A stretch of 64,000 bases of DNA from Colias croceus (Eukaryota; Arthropoda; Insecta; Lepidoptera; Pieridae): positions 10,974,001-11,038,000 of the forward strand of contig NC_059539.1 of NCBI RefSeq assembly GCF_905220415.1, in the 5' to 3' direction. The notes under the pieces were generated by a model. The model did no database searches. It was not told the origin of the DNA and saw only the letters and a program-made list of their open reading frames with translations. Both the position numbers and the translations under genes were made by a program. This document shows positions 1 through 12,623 of the stretch, piece by piece. Each line of letters opens with the position of its first letter. Position 1 is the stretch's first letter.

Positions 1-60
1 CATGGTATAGGAGAATTATGCCTTGCTGTATTAGTAGCAGTGTGAAACGTGTAAAGAGGA

Positions 61-166
61 TAGGACCCGAAATTTTGTGGGTCATTTGTAACTTTCTTTA
101 CAGGGGTCTTAGTACGCAATGACAAAAAGAAAAATGATGGTCAGAACGCTGATACCGGATACCTTA
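61..166 (-). repeat. MITE remnant, same family as 37433-37653
   Basis: The stretch with GACCCGAAATTTTGTG, GTCATTTGTAAC, AGGGGTCTTA and the piece from GCAATGACAAAAAG to GGTCAGAACGCTG resembles the reverse complement of the 221-bp MITE at 37433-37653. The rest of the element is missing or too diverged. It has no visible terminal repeat of its own. Confidence 0.6.
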
Positions 167-3100
167 AGATACTATAACGTTTTATATTAGAGTATCTTAA
201 CATAAAATATTATAGTATCTTCACCGTGTGTGACGCGCTTAAACATTTGTTCGATCTGTTCAGCGGTTTATACATAATTTCAAAGTTTCGACATTATAAT
301 ATAGGTATTTAACTAGTTTATTGATTTCAAATTGAAAAGTTATCATAATCTAAAAGTTCGTAGAAATGGAAGCGTCAGACATTCAAGGTTGTATATAAAT
401 CTGTTAAGTGCTAAACGATTGAAATATGTATGAAATTAATAATCTTTAATAATAATTATCATCGCTATCGGCACTTAATCGTAATTGCTTTAAGAAAGGC
501 TCGGTCTGGCACGACAAATAAGGAAACCTTCATACCTTCCCATAAGCATAAAGCATTAAATATATATTAAAACAAGAAATGCTATAAAAAATAGCATTTT
601 TAGATACACCATGTATCTATGTCAAGCGGCTGCGAGTGGAGCGTGCGTAGCTCGCAAATTGCCACAAATTAACGTCGAACCGGCAGTTTGCATGAAATTA
701 TTATAAATATTAATCATGAGCGCGTATTAATGATTGAAGTTGCCCGCGGCTTAAAGCCAGTGTCGGGCTACGACAGGCGAGATTCGGAAAAGAGGTAGCG
801 GGATAGAGAACGGATTGATGGATACTAACATTAATTGATACTGTACTGGTATCTCAAATAGATCTATTTGATAAACAGTTACATTTTTTAAATACCGTGT
901 AATTATATTGTGTAAAAAACGTTTTACGTATGTTGTATTTTTAGGTTTATTTCCGCATTAAGCATAGGCAAAAGGTCATTTTGCGTGTACTGTCAGTACT
1001 GAATGTGTCAATCTATATTATTTAATTAATTCAAACACCATTGGTCGCAGCTACTATGAATTAACATAGTAAAAAATAAAATTGCCCCTACTAACATAAC
1101 AAGTTCGGCTTGCCCAAAGTTATTGCATAATGTTTAGAGGCGTCAGTTGATTATATTATTAAAATACGCTTGCTTCATAGCCACACAGTATAATGTATTC
1201 ATTCAGTAGCACACGCACACCTTACAAACGAGCGTTTCGTACCGTAGACGGACAGCTTTGACAACGAAATGAATATATTTACTGTGTCACGAAAGAGATG
1301 GAATTGAATTAGATCGCTCAGAATATATTACTGTCGTGAAATGTTCGGTTGAACGCGGTTTAGGAGTCAGAAACAAACACCTGGAAACGTCATTTCCATT
1401 ATTTTGATTAACTAAAAGCGCGAAATTCCGGGCTCCTGTGATATGTATGGGGTATGAGGTAGATGCATTGTTTATTATGTTCCTAAATTCCATTTCTGAA
1501 TCGAGAACTTAAAATATTTTAATGTCGTGATAGGTCGAATAAATAAGACTAGATAAAAAGCGTTTAAGATTAAGTATTCTTCTAGATCATAAGACAAGCA
1601 ATTTCTGATCCCGAGTTATATAAAATAATGAAACATGATTAATGTATTTTTTCTCTCCACATCTTTATCTTATATACATCCCTTGAGGAAGAATGTCTTA
1701 AGATTTTACCCCAAAGGCTCAGAGCATACATAATAATCGTATCTCTTTACGAAATATATCCAATTTGTATGTAAGAGTTCATGTCACCTGATTAGTAGAG
1801 GGGTGCCGTTGATGAATATATTAGTGCAATCAACAAACACATCTTGTTACACCTCTCATTAATAATAATAACATCTCTTGACTATATTAATAAACTAATT
1901 AACAATATTAGCTATAGATGTAAATGTTTTGGTGTAATTATTTAACTATTCAAAACTGAATATTGCTATTAGGCGTAAGTTTGCAAATCTTGAATAAATA
2001 GAAATAAATATATTCATTATTGCAATAAATTATAGGTATAGCTATAATTGTAAATTATAACCAAGTAGTACTAGGTATGCTTGTTGTCAGAAGTACTTAC
2101 TTGATGCTCAACGTAGAGCATACTATGCGTAGACAAGTTGTAGACAATCTACATTGGCGTAGCTTGTGCTACGATATCAATAAAATTTGCTATAAACAAA
2201 CGATAAAATCGTATACTACATATTTGGATAAATTTTAATAAAATAAAATTAGTTATGTAAATTATTACATCTACACAATTTTATACAAATACACGTGCCC
2301 TATCATGAATTAACCCCTTAAAATCTAACACTTATTCTACCTTCTTGCTAATATAACAATGTTGTTACAAAACTAGGCTACTCGTTTCACTTACACTGAT
2401 ACAGTTAACCTTGACATCACACGGCCCTTGTCTTCATACAAAATACACTATAATCAAAGGCCGAAATCTTGTATAAATTACTTCCAACAGACTTATTCAT
2501 ACCCTTGTCTTGTACAAGCCCAACGTGTATAATATGTTTATCAATTCATTATTATTCACATGGTAGGTTCTAGATATTTCGTGTGCAAATCAATCTATGC
2601 GGATGTATACAGTATGTTAATTGAGATGAAAATTTCTCCTCGAATGCGCTGCCTTGAAATTATTGTGAGCTAGCTTTGCGAACGTGGTTATGTTCTCTTG
2701 CATTTTGTTATCAACGTTAACTTAATTCCCTAATACAAGTAGTGTTGTTAATCTCTTAAGTTCGTGGCTGTTTTATATATTTTGTTGTGGTTTATTTTGA
2801 TTGACGTATTTTATTGTAATAATGTTTGCATTTAATAATCAGGGAAAATAGCGCACTAAATCTTAGTTTTCAGATATTACGAAACGAAATCGAATTATTC
2901 AATTACTTAGTGACGTCAACATTAAATAATCATCCACATGAATTATGGATTAATTCAAAACCGAGCCACGTAAGATAAAACCTCCAAACTTACAGCGGAT
3001 CGATATAATACCACCGCTAACGTCGACACCTTTTTATATGATAATTTAGCAAGCAATAACGATCATGATCCAAAGTTTAAAGCGATTGAAAGCTGATGAA

Positions 3101-3596
3101 TATTCCATCAATATCACGTCATATAACCGTAAAGCGCTGCAGCGCTGAATTATAAATGCCATATTTCCGTGGCTCTGTCGGATTAATTACTGCGCGGAAA
3201 AATACAATGGCCCGAAATAAATCATCGATGAAGCTCAATAAGCTGTGATCGTTTCACCGTTTTTTTGTTGTTTTTATTTTTGACATGCACGCTACGTACG
3301 GCTCGGGGTTTCCAGATAGCGGAATAGAAACGTCTGGTTTATTCGTAGTGTATGGACGTATTCTGTGCGTTTGTTTAGTAGAGATACTTTCAAATGTAAA
3401 GCGTAGAGTAATATTCATTGAAATTTGGGATGGAAATGTCCTAAAGATTTACAAAATATGCATTATTAGCTTTCTTAATCGTTAATTTTCAACACTTTAG
3501 AGATTAGAGCGAACGGGATCAATGTCCAATTTAAAATAAAAAAATCATGATCGCTTTGAAATATTTTAATTAATCAAGTCAAATTCATTATAATTG

Positions 3597-3746
3597 GAGA
3601 AATAGTTATAAAAATAAATTTATAAAGAATAGAAAAAATTCGATCACGAGGCGGGACTCGAAACCGCATCCTTTCGCGCCATTCCGGGGCGGATGCCTAA
3701 CCAACTCAGCCACTCGTGAACCGCCAGAGCAATCGAGAAATAGTTA
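3597..3746 (-). mobile_element. tRNA-like retroposed insert with 12-bp target duplication
   Basis: The 12-mer GAGAAATAGTTA occurs at 3597-3608 and again, perfectly, at 3735-3746. It brackets 126 bp that hold a tRNA-like unit on the minus strand. Such a flanking direct repeat is what target-primed insertion leaves. The 3' side of the insert is a T/A-rich tail rather than a clean poly(A), so the class (SINE or retroposed tRNA) is open. Confidence 0.7.
3644..3719 (-). tRNA. tRNA-like sequence, Ser(GGA)-like, probable pseudogene
   Basis: On the minus strand 76 nt can fold as a tRNA. A perfect 7-bp acceptor stem pairs TCACGAG with CTCGTGA. There is an A-box-like TGGCTGAGTTGG, a 4-bp anticodon stem CGCC/GGCG around CCGGAAT (anticodon would be GGA), and a T arm GCGGT-TTCGAGT-CCCGC with one mismatched pair. 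A TTTTTT pol III terminator follows at 3638-3633. The mismatch, C at position 33 and the weak D arm argue against a working tRNA. It is better read as the head of a SINE or a retroposed pseudogene. Confidence 0.55.
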
Positions 3747-4492
3747 CCAATTCTAAAATTTTACTCAGAATACTTAAAAAATACAAATTTGTAATGGATA
3801 TATACGATAGCTAATAATTTATTATTGTCTCTTAGGCATTTAGAAATAGAATTTTAAGAAATTTTCCAAGCGTAACTAAATCGTCTCGTTCACAGTAATA
3901 TCGAGAAAAATTAGATCTGGGGGCACGGTAGTGCCCCCGCCAAGACGAGCCAAGCGAACAAGCGAAGCGCACGGGCACTACCTACCTTTTCTCGAAGCGC
4001 TTCGACGTTTTTTTGAACCCTCATAACTTGGGTTTGGATTATGCTAGATCAACAAAATTTTCGGGATATATTGTCAATAGCGGACTTATTGAACATATTA
4101 AGTTTTAATTACATTAGCTTTTATACTTCAGATTTTATTTATATCTAAAAAACGCTAATTTCGTCACTGACTCACTGATGATCATCAAAATTCTTAAGGT
4201 ATTTCCTAATGTCCTAGAAAGCTGAAATTTTGTATGTAAGCTAGTATTAGCACACAAACAACAAAAAAATTATTAAACTTGTAACTTTTATCCCCCAACC
4301 CCTTAAACTAGGGGATGGGAGTTTGTATGAGACCTGTAATTTTAAATTAAATTTTGATGACGCTAGAGGTCTAATCTAAAAATCTAAAACTTGTTTCCCC
4401 TAGATATATATATGTATAGGTACTCCTTGTTAAAAAAAAAATTTAATCGACATATAAAATTTTGTTACAAACAACTTACAAAAAGAAATGAA

Positions 4493-4901
4493 ATCCCACC
4501 AAAAACATTTTCATGTAAAATGTTGCCAAGACTAGCCCATATGACTCGCACTGTCAAAAAGTTATCAGATCTCATGTAGAGCCAAGCTTCTAACACTACA
4601 CGCCCTAACTCTACAAGGCCTAACTTTACAAACTCTACACCTTAGTCAAAATATGTGGCTTGGCCGTTCGTTAAGTAATGAACAGTGAATTAATTTTTCA
4701 CCTTACGCCGATGTAAATGTAGCGAAATGGCCAAGCCACATATTTTGACTAAGGTGTAGAGTTTGTAAAGTTAGGCCTTGTAGAGTTAGGGCGTGTAGTG
4801 TTAGAAGCTTGGCTCTACATGAGATCTGATAACTTTTTGACAGTGCGAGTCATATGGGCTAGTCTTGGCAACATTTTACATGAAAATGTTTTTGGTGGGA
4901 T
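4493..4901. repeat. Inner hairpin of the foldback element, left copy
   Basis: Begins ATCCCACCAAAAAC and ends with its complement GTTTTTGGTGGGAT. The two sides of about 175 bp surround a loop of about 70 bp. The unit may be an independent MITE that inserted in an arm before the arm was duplicated, or an original part of the element. Confidence 0.8.
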
Positions 4902-5134
4902 GTTTATTTTCATTTTACGCTGTTTAAAAATTTTCCACTGAATCCGGTTTTAGTTTCTCTTAAATATTTTTCATCTTATAATTCTTTATCTTAGTGCGAT
5001 AACTCATAATTACGTGTATACGCTAAAATATTTTATATGTAGCGAGTGCACATAGTGTGCTCTTATCTCACTTGTTAAGGCTCGTTCACACGTAATCCAA
5101 CTAAGCCTCAATAAACTGTTCATACAAATAATAT

Positions 5135-5543
5135 CCCACCAAAAACATTTTCATGTAAAATGTTGCCAAGACTAGCCCATATGACTCGCACTGTCAAAAA
5201 GTTATCAGATCTCATGTAGAGCCAAGCTACTAACACTACACGCCCTAACTCTACAAGGCCTAACTTCACAAACTCTACACCTTAGTCAAAATATGTGGCT
5301 TGGCCATTTCGCTACATTTACATCGGCGTAAGGTGAAAAATTAATTCACTGTTCATTACTTAACGAACGGCCAAGCCACATATTTTGACTAAGGTGTAGA
5401 GTTTGTAAAGTTAGGCCTTGTAGAGTTAGGGCGTGTAGTGTTAGAAGCTTGGCTCTACATGAGATCTGATAACTTTTTGACAGTGCGAGTCATATGGGCT
5501 AGTCTTGGCAACATTTTACATGAAAATGTTTTTGGTGGGATTT
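5135..5543. repeat. Inner hairpin of the foldback element, right copy
   Basis: Reverse complement of the left inner hairpin, including its loop, with only a few base differences (for example CCAAGCTACTAAC against CCAAGCTTCTAAC). The shared loop shows that the whole arm was duplicated in inverted form, not that two hairpins inserted independently. Confidence 0.8.
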
Positions 5544-7159
5544 CATTTCTTTTTGTAAGTTGTTTGTAACAAAATTTTATATGTCGATTAAATTTTTTTT
5601 TTAACAAGGAGTACCTATACATATATATATCTAGGGGAAACAAGTTTTAGATTTTTAGATTAGACCTCTAGCGTCATCAAAATTTAATTTAAAATTACAG
5701 GTCTCATACAAACTCCCATCCCCTAGTTTAAGGGGTTGGGGGATAAAAGTTACAAGTTTAATAATTTTTTTGTTGTTTGTGTGCTAATACTAGCTTACAT
5801 ACAAAATTTCAGCTTTCTAGGACATTAGGAAATACCTTAAGAATTTTGATGATCATCAGTGAGTCAGTGACGAAATTAGCGTTTTTTAGATATAAATAAA
5901 ATCTGAAGTATAAAAGCTAATGTAATTAAAACTTAATATGTTCAATAAGTCCGCTATTGACAATATATCCCGAAAATTTTGTTGATCTAGCATAATCCAA
6001 ACCCAAGTTATGAGGGTTCAAAAAAACGTCGAAGCGCTTCGAGAAAAGGTAGGTAGTGCCCGTGCGCTTCGCTTGTTCGCTTGGCTCGTCTTGGCGGGGG
6101 CACTACCGTGCCCCCAGATTTACTTCATCTTATAAACAGCGTAATAAAGCTTCTTAGTCAAACTATAATTCCCATATTTGCATTATAAAAGGAACTTAAT
6201 TGCTACAAAGTAAATAAATATTTTATCGGGATAAATTCAAATTAGCTAGAAGAAACTACAGAAACAGCTTTAAAAGTCTCAGCGCTGCACGATTATGTTC
6301 AATTTCATTAAAAAACGATAAGCATTATTTTAATTCGCCTGTACCATAAAGAAAAAAGCAATTGTGCAGCTCCGCACATTCTAAACTTGGTGTAATATAA
6401 AATCGTGCGACTCCGCACGTTTCTGTTCGACTAGCCTTAACTAGAACAGCGCTTCTCATTTGGCTCTAATGTAGTGCACCGGTTGTTTATTAGTCCGGCC
6501 ATTAACACGGTATGTTTTAAAGAATTAAAACTCCCGAATACGGAATTTTCTTACGTAAGCTGCTGGTTTTATTATACGTTTAATTTTTATATATAATACC
6601 ATAAAACAGGTTTAATAAATAGTCTATTTTGGTTAATTAAATAATAGCAGATTCATAAATAATAGTAGATCATAAATTTTCCCAAACAAAAAGGTATTTA
6701 AACGAAGGTTGAGTCTTAAAATTAATATACTATGGCAAATTTTAAATTTATAAGATTTGTTATTGGGAAGACTAAAAAATTAAATGAATAAGCTCATCAA
6801 TAACTTATATCGTTATAGAGCGTTCGTTTAAAATGATTTGATCGCTATTATCAATATTTTTAGTTTTAATTAATATAAAACATCGCTATCTATTTACATT
6901 TGAAAATCTATTTCCATTTAGAATGATTAACAAATTGAAATGAAAATGCATTTTCATTATAGTTTTATTAGCAAAGTACTATAAAATAATAACTCCATAA
7001 AAAAGGTGATATTTTAATGCAACAAAGAATTTTGATAATATATTCAATAGCTGATTTTTTTTCACAGCAATAATAAAATAATTGGCATTAATGAAAAGGC
7101 TATCGATACCAATATTTTAGGAAGAGTAGGCAAAAGGAGTGTCAACTAACTGCATTTCA

Positions 7160-7441
7160 ACCACAACAATATTAAGTCACTTATGGTAGCACATGCCGCC
7201 AACGGGAGGGAAGAGCAGGCAAACCAACTTTTCTTGTTCTTAGCTTGCGCCTGGCCTGGAGATGGGCTGCCGCCGAGGGGGTCGCGGAAGAATTCTAATC
7301 AATACCCGCGGCCCCATCATTAAAGCGGCTCGACGGAACACAGTGGGGTTTTAGTCGGTAAGAATCCGACATAACCCACGGCTCCTTCCCCGGGGGCCGT
7401 GGGTATCTTTGGAAGATTTCCCCACTATTAAAAAAAAAAAA
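7160..7441 (+). repeat. Probable 5'-truncated retroelement tail ending in poly(A)
   Basis: A GC-rich block in AT-rich DNA. It contains GGCTGCCGCCGAGGGGGTCG, a GACATAACCCACGGCTCC stretch and a CCGTGGGTATC stretch, and ends in a 13-base A run at about 7428-7441. The poly(A) end suggests a LINE or SINE 3' end. I did not find a target-site duplication, and the 5' border is approximate. Confidence 0.5.
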
Positions 7442-8245
7442 GGTATCATTTAGTATTGATAGCGCGTAGTAAAAGGAAACTCTCTTGTGATAACTTATAC
7501 TCCCACCGCGGAAATAGTAAAATTCGTCATTCTTTAGCTTAGTTACTAAATCCAGTGTCCAAAATCATATCATATTATCGCTCCCTGGAGTCGTTAATGA
7601 AAGACGAACAAATAACCCTTTCCCATTTATAATATTAGTCTACTCAACTTATGCTGAGATCAAAGGCCACAAATATCAATTGATATTTAACAAGATTTGA
7701 TAAAAAATAAGAACAATAGAGTGTACTCTACTGTAAATTAAGTATATATTTAATTTACAATAGAAATTGCGTCGCTTATTGTATACCGTTATATACCGTT
7801 GCTTTCGATCTAATTTATGTAAATTAGATTTATATACTTTTAAATGTCTGGTTTTAAATTTTTTAACGGGCAAAAATATGTTAATAGGCTTCTGTTTTTT
7901 TATATAGGTCTTTTTTACTTATAAATTAATTCTTAATTTTCATAAAAAATTGAAAATACAAAAAGAACAAAGCTATACAATATTTTCGACTTATTATATA
8001 ATAAGTCTTCCATAAATAATTAATTAAATACATAATATTAATGTTTGTGATCAAATTACAAACCACAGTTATTTAATAAGCAATCATTTGGAAAGAGATC
8101 AAAGATTCCATTTCAAATTGATGATTCGGAAATTAAATGGTAAATTGATGAAAATTCATTGTTGATAGGCAAATAAGCTACAAGATGAAAAGGTATCTGT
8201 CATCTTTTTCATGTTGTTAATATTAAATGGCTTGGAATTAGTTCC

Positions 8246-8303
8246 AATGAGAATAATATAGTACAATTGGTATTAGTACCATTTGTACAATATTATTCTC
8301 ATT
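8246..8303. repeat. 58-bp near-perfect hairpin
   Basis: AATGAGAATAATAT runs into GTACAA and TGGTA, a 4-nt loop TTAG, and then the complement back to ATATTATTCTCATT. About 25 of 27 bases pair. It could be a remnant of a tiny palindromic MITE or a transcribed hairpin inside the intron. Confidence 0.6.
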
Positions 8304-11300
8304 AGCAAATGCCACACTAAAACATTAAAAATACTAAACATTATTGTAATTTAGGAAAACTAATTTGACGCAGATGCGGCGATCTAAAATTGAGTTAAGA
8401 ATTTCAGAAGAATAAAAATATATATAGATAATAATATATTAACTATAGCTGTTAAAACATATTGCTTCAAATTAAAAAAAAAAACACTAATATATTTCGA
8501 TAAGAACTTAACCGCACATAATTTTTAAATGTTTAGTCCCAAATAATATATTCCCCTCGTGTTTTAAAAACGATGTAGCTCATAGAAGATGTCTTCATTA
8601 ATAATAGAACTATTTACCAGCCTCCGATTCCCTATCACGCGGTTAGAGGTTACCCACAAGGGGATTGGCGTAATATTCATTCAAAGACCTTCAACATAGT
8701 TTACGACGTTACCCATAAGGGTTTATAGATCAACACCTTGATTATAAGAACTAGTCACCGTTGGTCTGCCTTTTGCTACTTGAGAAGCCTAATGTTTCGG
8801 TTAGTTATGAACAAAATATATATTTTAAACGTTTATTCATTTCTATAAAGACTAGATCAATAATCCAGATATTAGATAATTTGACAATATAAATATCTTA
8901 GTTTAATACATGATATAATGTGTGTTTACAATATATTCTTTTCTAAACATGGTAAGATGGTGATTTTGTTACGGTGTTATTATGTTAAACCATACCGAAC
9001 AAAAAGCAATGGGGCCTATGGAGGTCGTTTTGACCCATGGGTTTTTGTGTGACTTAGAACCCTTTCTTCTCGGTCAAACCATTATAATATCTTATTGTTC
9101 AAAATTCCCATCTTAAGTCAGCAAAATGTGAAGTCCTTGTTGCGGCAGCACCTAGGCTTAACTTGCTTGCCGAAGGATTACATATCATAAATAGACTTTA
9201 GATACATACTATACACGTATGTATTTTATTTCCATTCATTTTGGCATACCATGCTTCAACTTACAATTTAAAAGTCGTCTACAAATATCAATTATGTGAT
9301 GCTGTTATCAAAAACATCGCTCGCGAAATTTACGTTTGAAACGAATGCTCTCCGAAGTACATTTCACTCAGCGCTCGAATACCTGGATCGAACTGTTTGT
9401 TTTCAATTTCCTTCAAAAATTATTGGCGTCTGTTTATTTGTGCCCTGTACAAGTGTAGATAGAGACTCGCCCGAGCGACGTAATCCTTTGGGTTCTTACG
9501 AAAATTGGTTTTAACGAAATTGAACAAAAGTCACGGAGCCATTTTTCATTTATATTTAATGTCTTGAGTACTTTCGCTATTGATTAAGTAAATAGACATA
9601 TAGGTCGTTGCTAATACTCGATAGATAAACTGAGTTTATTTGGGAATTCATCGGGATAGGAAATAATTAATCATCGTTGTACAAAGGTACGAGAAATTAT
9701 CTGTAATATGAGTACAATAGTGTAATTTATCATGAAAGAGCTACTAAGGTTTTCTTAGAAATATAAGGGAGTTGATTTGATTTATATTATTTAAGTATGT
9801 GAACAGATTTGCGGTTCGTCTAGTGAGGTGGCTGTTTGTTGTGGCAAAGGGGTTTGAAAAACTTTACCCTAGTAAAGATATCTTGAAATACCACAAACCA
9901 TTATGAGATAAGACTGCGGTAGACAGGTTTACTATTAACGAATGTGAAAGATGTAGGTAAAGAACCGCAGCAGACAGAACATTAATTCAACAACGAATAC
10001 AATACTTAAATTGACTTTCACGTCAATTTTTTTGTACAAACAATTCCGATCTAAATCAATCCTGGCCTTCTGTGCCCAATATTTATCGAAGCCTAACGGT
10101 CCGATGGGCCACCCAAAATCCATGAGCCAGCTAAACGAGATCAAACGTGCGATATTAAAACCTTCCAAACAAGTTCTGTAAGGAGTTTTGGCGGCTGTCA
10201 GGCGAGAAATTAAAGGTCCGATATCTTAAAGGCTGGTCATGTGACTGATAGCCTATTTTTCGGGATCACTTGCGAATTTCGCTTCAGCGAATGCGAAGTA
10301 ATAAGTGATAATGTTATGTTTGATTTTAAGTGATGGATTGGAACAATTTATTTTTGTATATGAAACTAACTTTTTTCACTTCCGTGAATGATTTGTAAAA
10401 AAGAAATTATGAATTTGTAGAAAATGTTGTTTTTATTTTTGAGATAGTAATTATTTACCACAACTCAATTTCGGGAATCTGGTTTTATTTTGGTTTTAAG
10501 TTCTGTTTTCTGTTAGATGTATGGTATAATATTTTAACATATTTTATAATATAGGTCTATTGCTTCTTCGGCATATAACACTTTCAGTATCATGCCTTGT
10601 TCACACAAAAATCAACTTGTACAATGTATGCATTGATAGCTAGGCTAGGACTTGCTCTAAATATCAGTACATAACCTCACGACATTCCATTACTCCAGTA
10701 TATAAGTCCATAATTGGTGAATGCATTGCCGCAAGCACACAACGCTTGAATAGATATTGTTGCTGCCAATTTAGCTAAAGCTTAAGGTCAAATTCGGTAA
10801 GCAAACAAGTCTCATCCAAGGCATCCTGAGAGGCTCTTGATTAATCTCGCCGCTGGATTGAGGGAGTTTAATTAAAAAGGGATTATACGGTGGTTGCACT
10901 CGGCCTACATGTGCCGTGCTATCTGAGTGGCTTTAGAAGAAGAATTAATCCTTAACTTGAGCTGTGTGCTCCTTGGACTTTTAACGTTTTTGCGTTTACG
11001 ACGTTTTGCTCGTAGCGTATCTGTGGCGTAAGAGATGACCTCTTTAGAGCAAGTTATATTTTATGAATTTGGAAATTCATTTATGTTTTGCAGTTGAAAA
11101 AAATTGGAGCTTCAACTAAATATATCAGACATTAAATTAAACATTGTGAATGCAAAAATTATCTCAGACCTGATAATATTAAAACAACTTTAATCGATTA
11201 ACTCCATTAGCCAGAAAATTTGTAGGACTAGGCCGGTTTCATTTTATTTCTGAGTTACGGAAAAATACAAGGCTCGTTGGCGCAAATGTTTGCGGAGCAT

Positions 11301-11945
11301 AAAGAAAATCACGGTTCCACGAAGGCATCAAATCTTCGGAACATTTTAGCCGCCACTTTTCTCGTAACTTATATTCTCCCGGCGAGCCTAATGTTTTTCC
11401 TTGGGCTAATAATTGTAAGGATAAGGGAGTAAGCGCCAACCACCACTTAGTGTGGCCCGCTATCCCCAGAGACGGCCATGCTATAAATTGAGTTGTGCGA
11501 ATTGAATCGAGAGTATTTACGGGCTGTTTTAAATTGTAATACGACTGACTAGATATTTGGTAATAGGTTTCGGATAAATCGCCGTGAAATGGTTCTGCGA
11601 AAAACGAATTCGCGGAAACAATATGTGATAAAATCGTTTACATAATATTATAGCGTATGCAAATCCCATTAAATGAAACATTCCACGCGTCTAATATATC
11701 GTGGGTGTTTGTGACAGCGATATTAAATGTAAGTGAAGTCCTGCGTCAACAAGTGGGGCATGGGACAGACATTTCAAATGTGTTTAACGGAGGGATTGCA
11801 AAAAGCTTACACATGGTGGTCACATAATTTTTCGTTCTTTTTAAATCAAAACTTGAAATTCTCGTTTTAGTACTATCAATTAAATTCAGAAAAAACTTTA
11901 GTACCTACCTAAAATATCTGTATCTGACCAAATTAACTTTTATCT

Positions 11946-12347
11946 ATGCGTCATGATTCGCTAGCAAGATGTTACGAAGTAAACTCACACATAACATTTT
12001 TGGATTTTATCACACGTGTCGCTCCGAAAGATAGAGATAATAAACAAATTAAACCCATCGTTGTGAGATTTCAGGCTCGTTACAAAAAAGACGATTTCCT
12101 AACCCAAGCGAGAAAATTAAAACTAAAAGCCTGTGATATTGGCTATTCTGGCAACAACTCTTTTATTCACTTCAACGACCATTTGACTAGAGCCAATAAA
12201 GTCTTGCTAAAACGTACCAAGGAATTGGCGAAGGAAAGAAACTACAAGTTCGTATGGGTTAAGAACTGTTCGATCATGGTTCGTCAGGCGGATAACACAC
12301 CGTTGATTCACATCTCAGATTATAAAGATTTAAACAAGATAAAATAA
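11946..12347 (+). pseudogene. LINE ORF1, C-terminal remnant (FP-like domain)
   Basis: The 133-codon frame KPIVVRFQARYKKDDFLTQA, FIHFNDHLTRANKVLLKRTK and YKFVWVKNCSIMVRQ is the C-terminal domain of insect LINE ORF1 proteins, which resembles the C-terminal domain of the baculovirus FP family. This domain helps the nucleic-acid-binding ORF1 protein package element RNA. The coiled-coil and zinc-knuckle N-terminal half is absent because the element is truncated just upstream; an in-frame TAA sits at 11934. The first ATG is therefore fortuitous and the fragment is unlikely to act. Confidence 0.75.
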
Positions 12348-12623
12348 GTATTATATTTCTAGCTCAATTTACTTTTTTAATCTTTAATTTAATTAATACG
12401 TTTTTAATTAATGGCATAGTCATGGCAGCTGATCGAGAGATGTCGAGAAGTTACTTGTTCAAATGTAATTTAGCAAATCTGAACACACTTTTATTAATTG
12501 GGGGTCTACTCATATTTACTCAAGGTCTCTTGTTTCTATTTTTTGTGTTAACAATGTTTGTTTATTTTATGTGCTTCTTTCAGTATATCTATCTATGTGG
12601 TGATTTAATACACTTATTTAACA
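12348..12623 (+). other. Inter-ORF linker of the LINE
   Basis: AT-rich, between the ORF1 stop and the ORF2 start. It contains a hydrophobic 71-codon frame (12422-12637) that overlaps ORF2 by a few bases. I see no protein-family signal in it and treat it as linker. Confidence 0.6.

Larger units (their letters stand above)
3915..6119. mobile_element. 2.2-kb foldback element: nested near-perfect palindrome
   Basis: The left arm, 3915 to about 4901, is repeated almost base for base in reverse complement at about 5135-6119, around a spacer of roughly 230 bp. The tips read ATCTGGGGGCAC and GTGCCCCCAGAT. Each arm contains a second inverted repeat of about 175 bp per side, so ATCCCACCAAAAAC occurs four times in alternating orientation. 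No transposase is present: the identical 62-codon frames in the two arms are copies of one non-coding stretch. Flanks are ttag and ttac, a possible imperfect 4-bp duplication. Most likely it is a non-autonomous foldback DNA transposon, moved or corrected recently. Confidence 0.85.

Noticed and set aside
4391..5643. Two identical 62-codon frames (4391-4579 plus, 5455-5643 minus)
   Set aside because: They are mirror images in the arms of the palindrome, with low-complexity content and no domain, so the identity comes from the repeat and not from selection on a protein.
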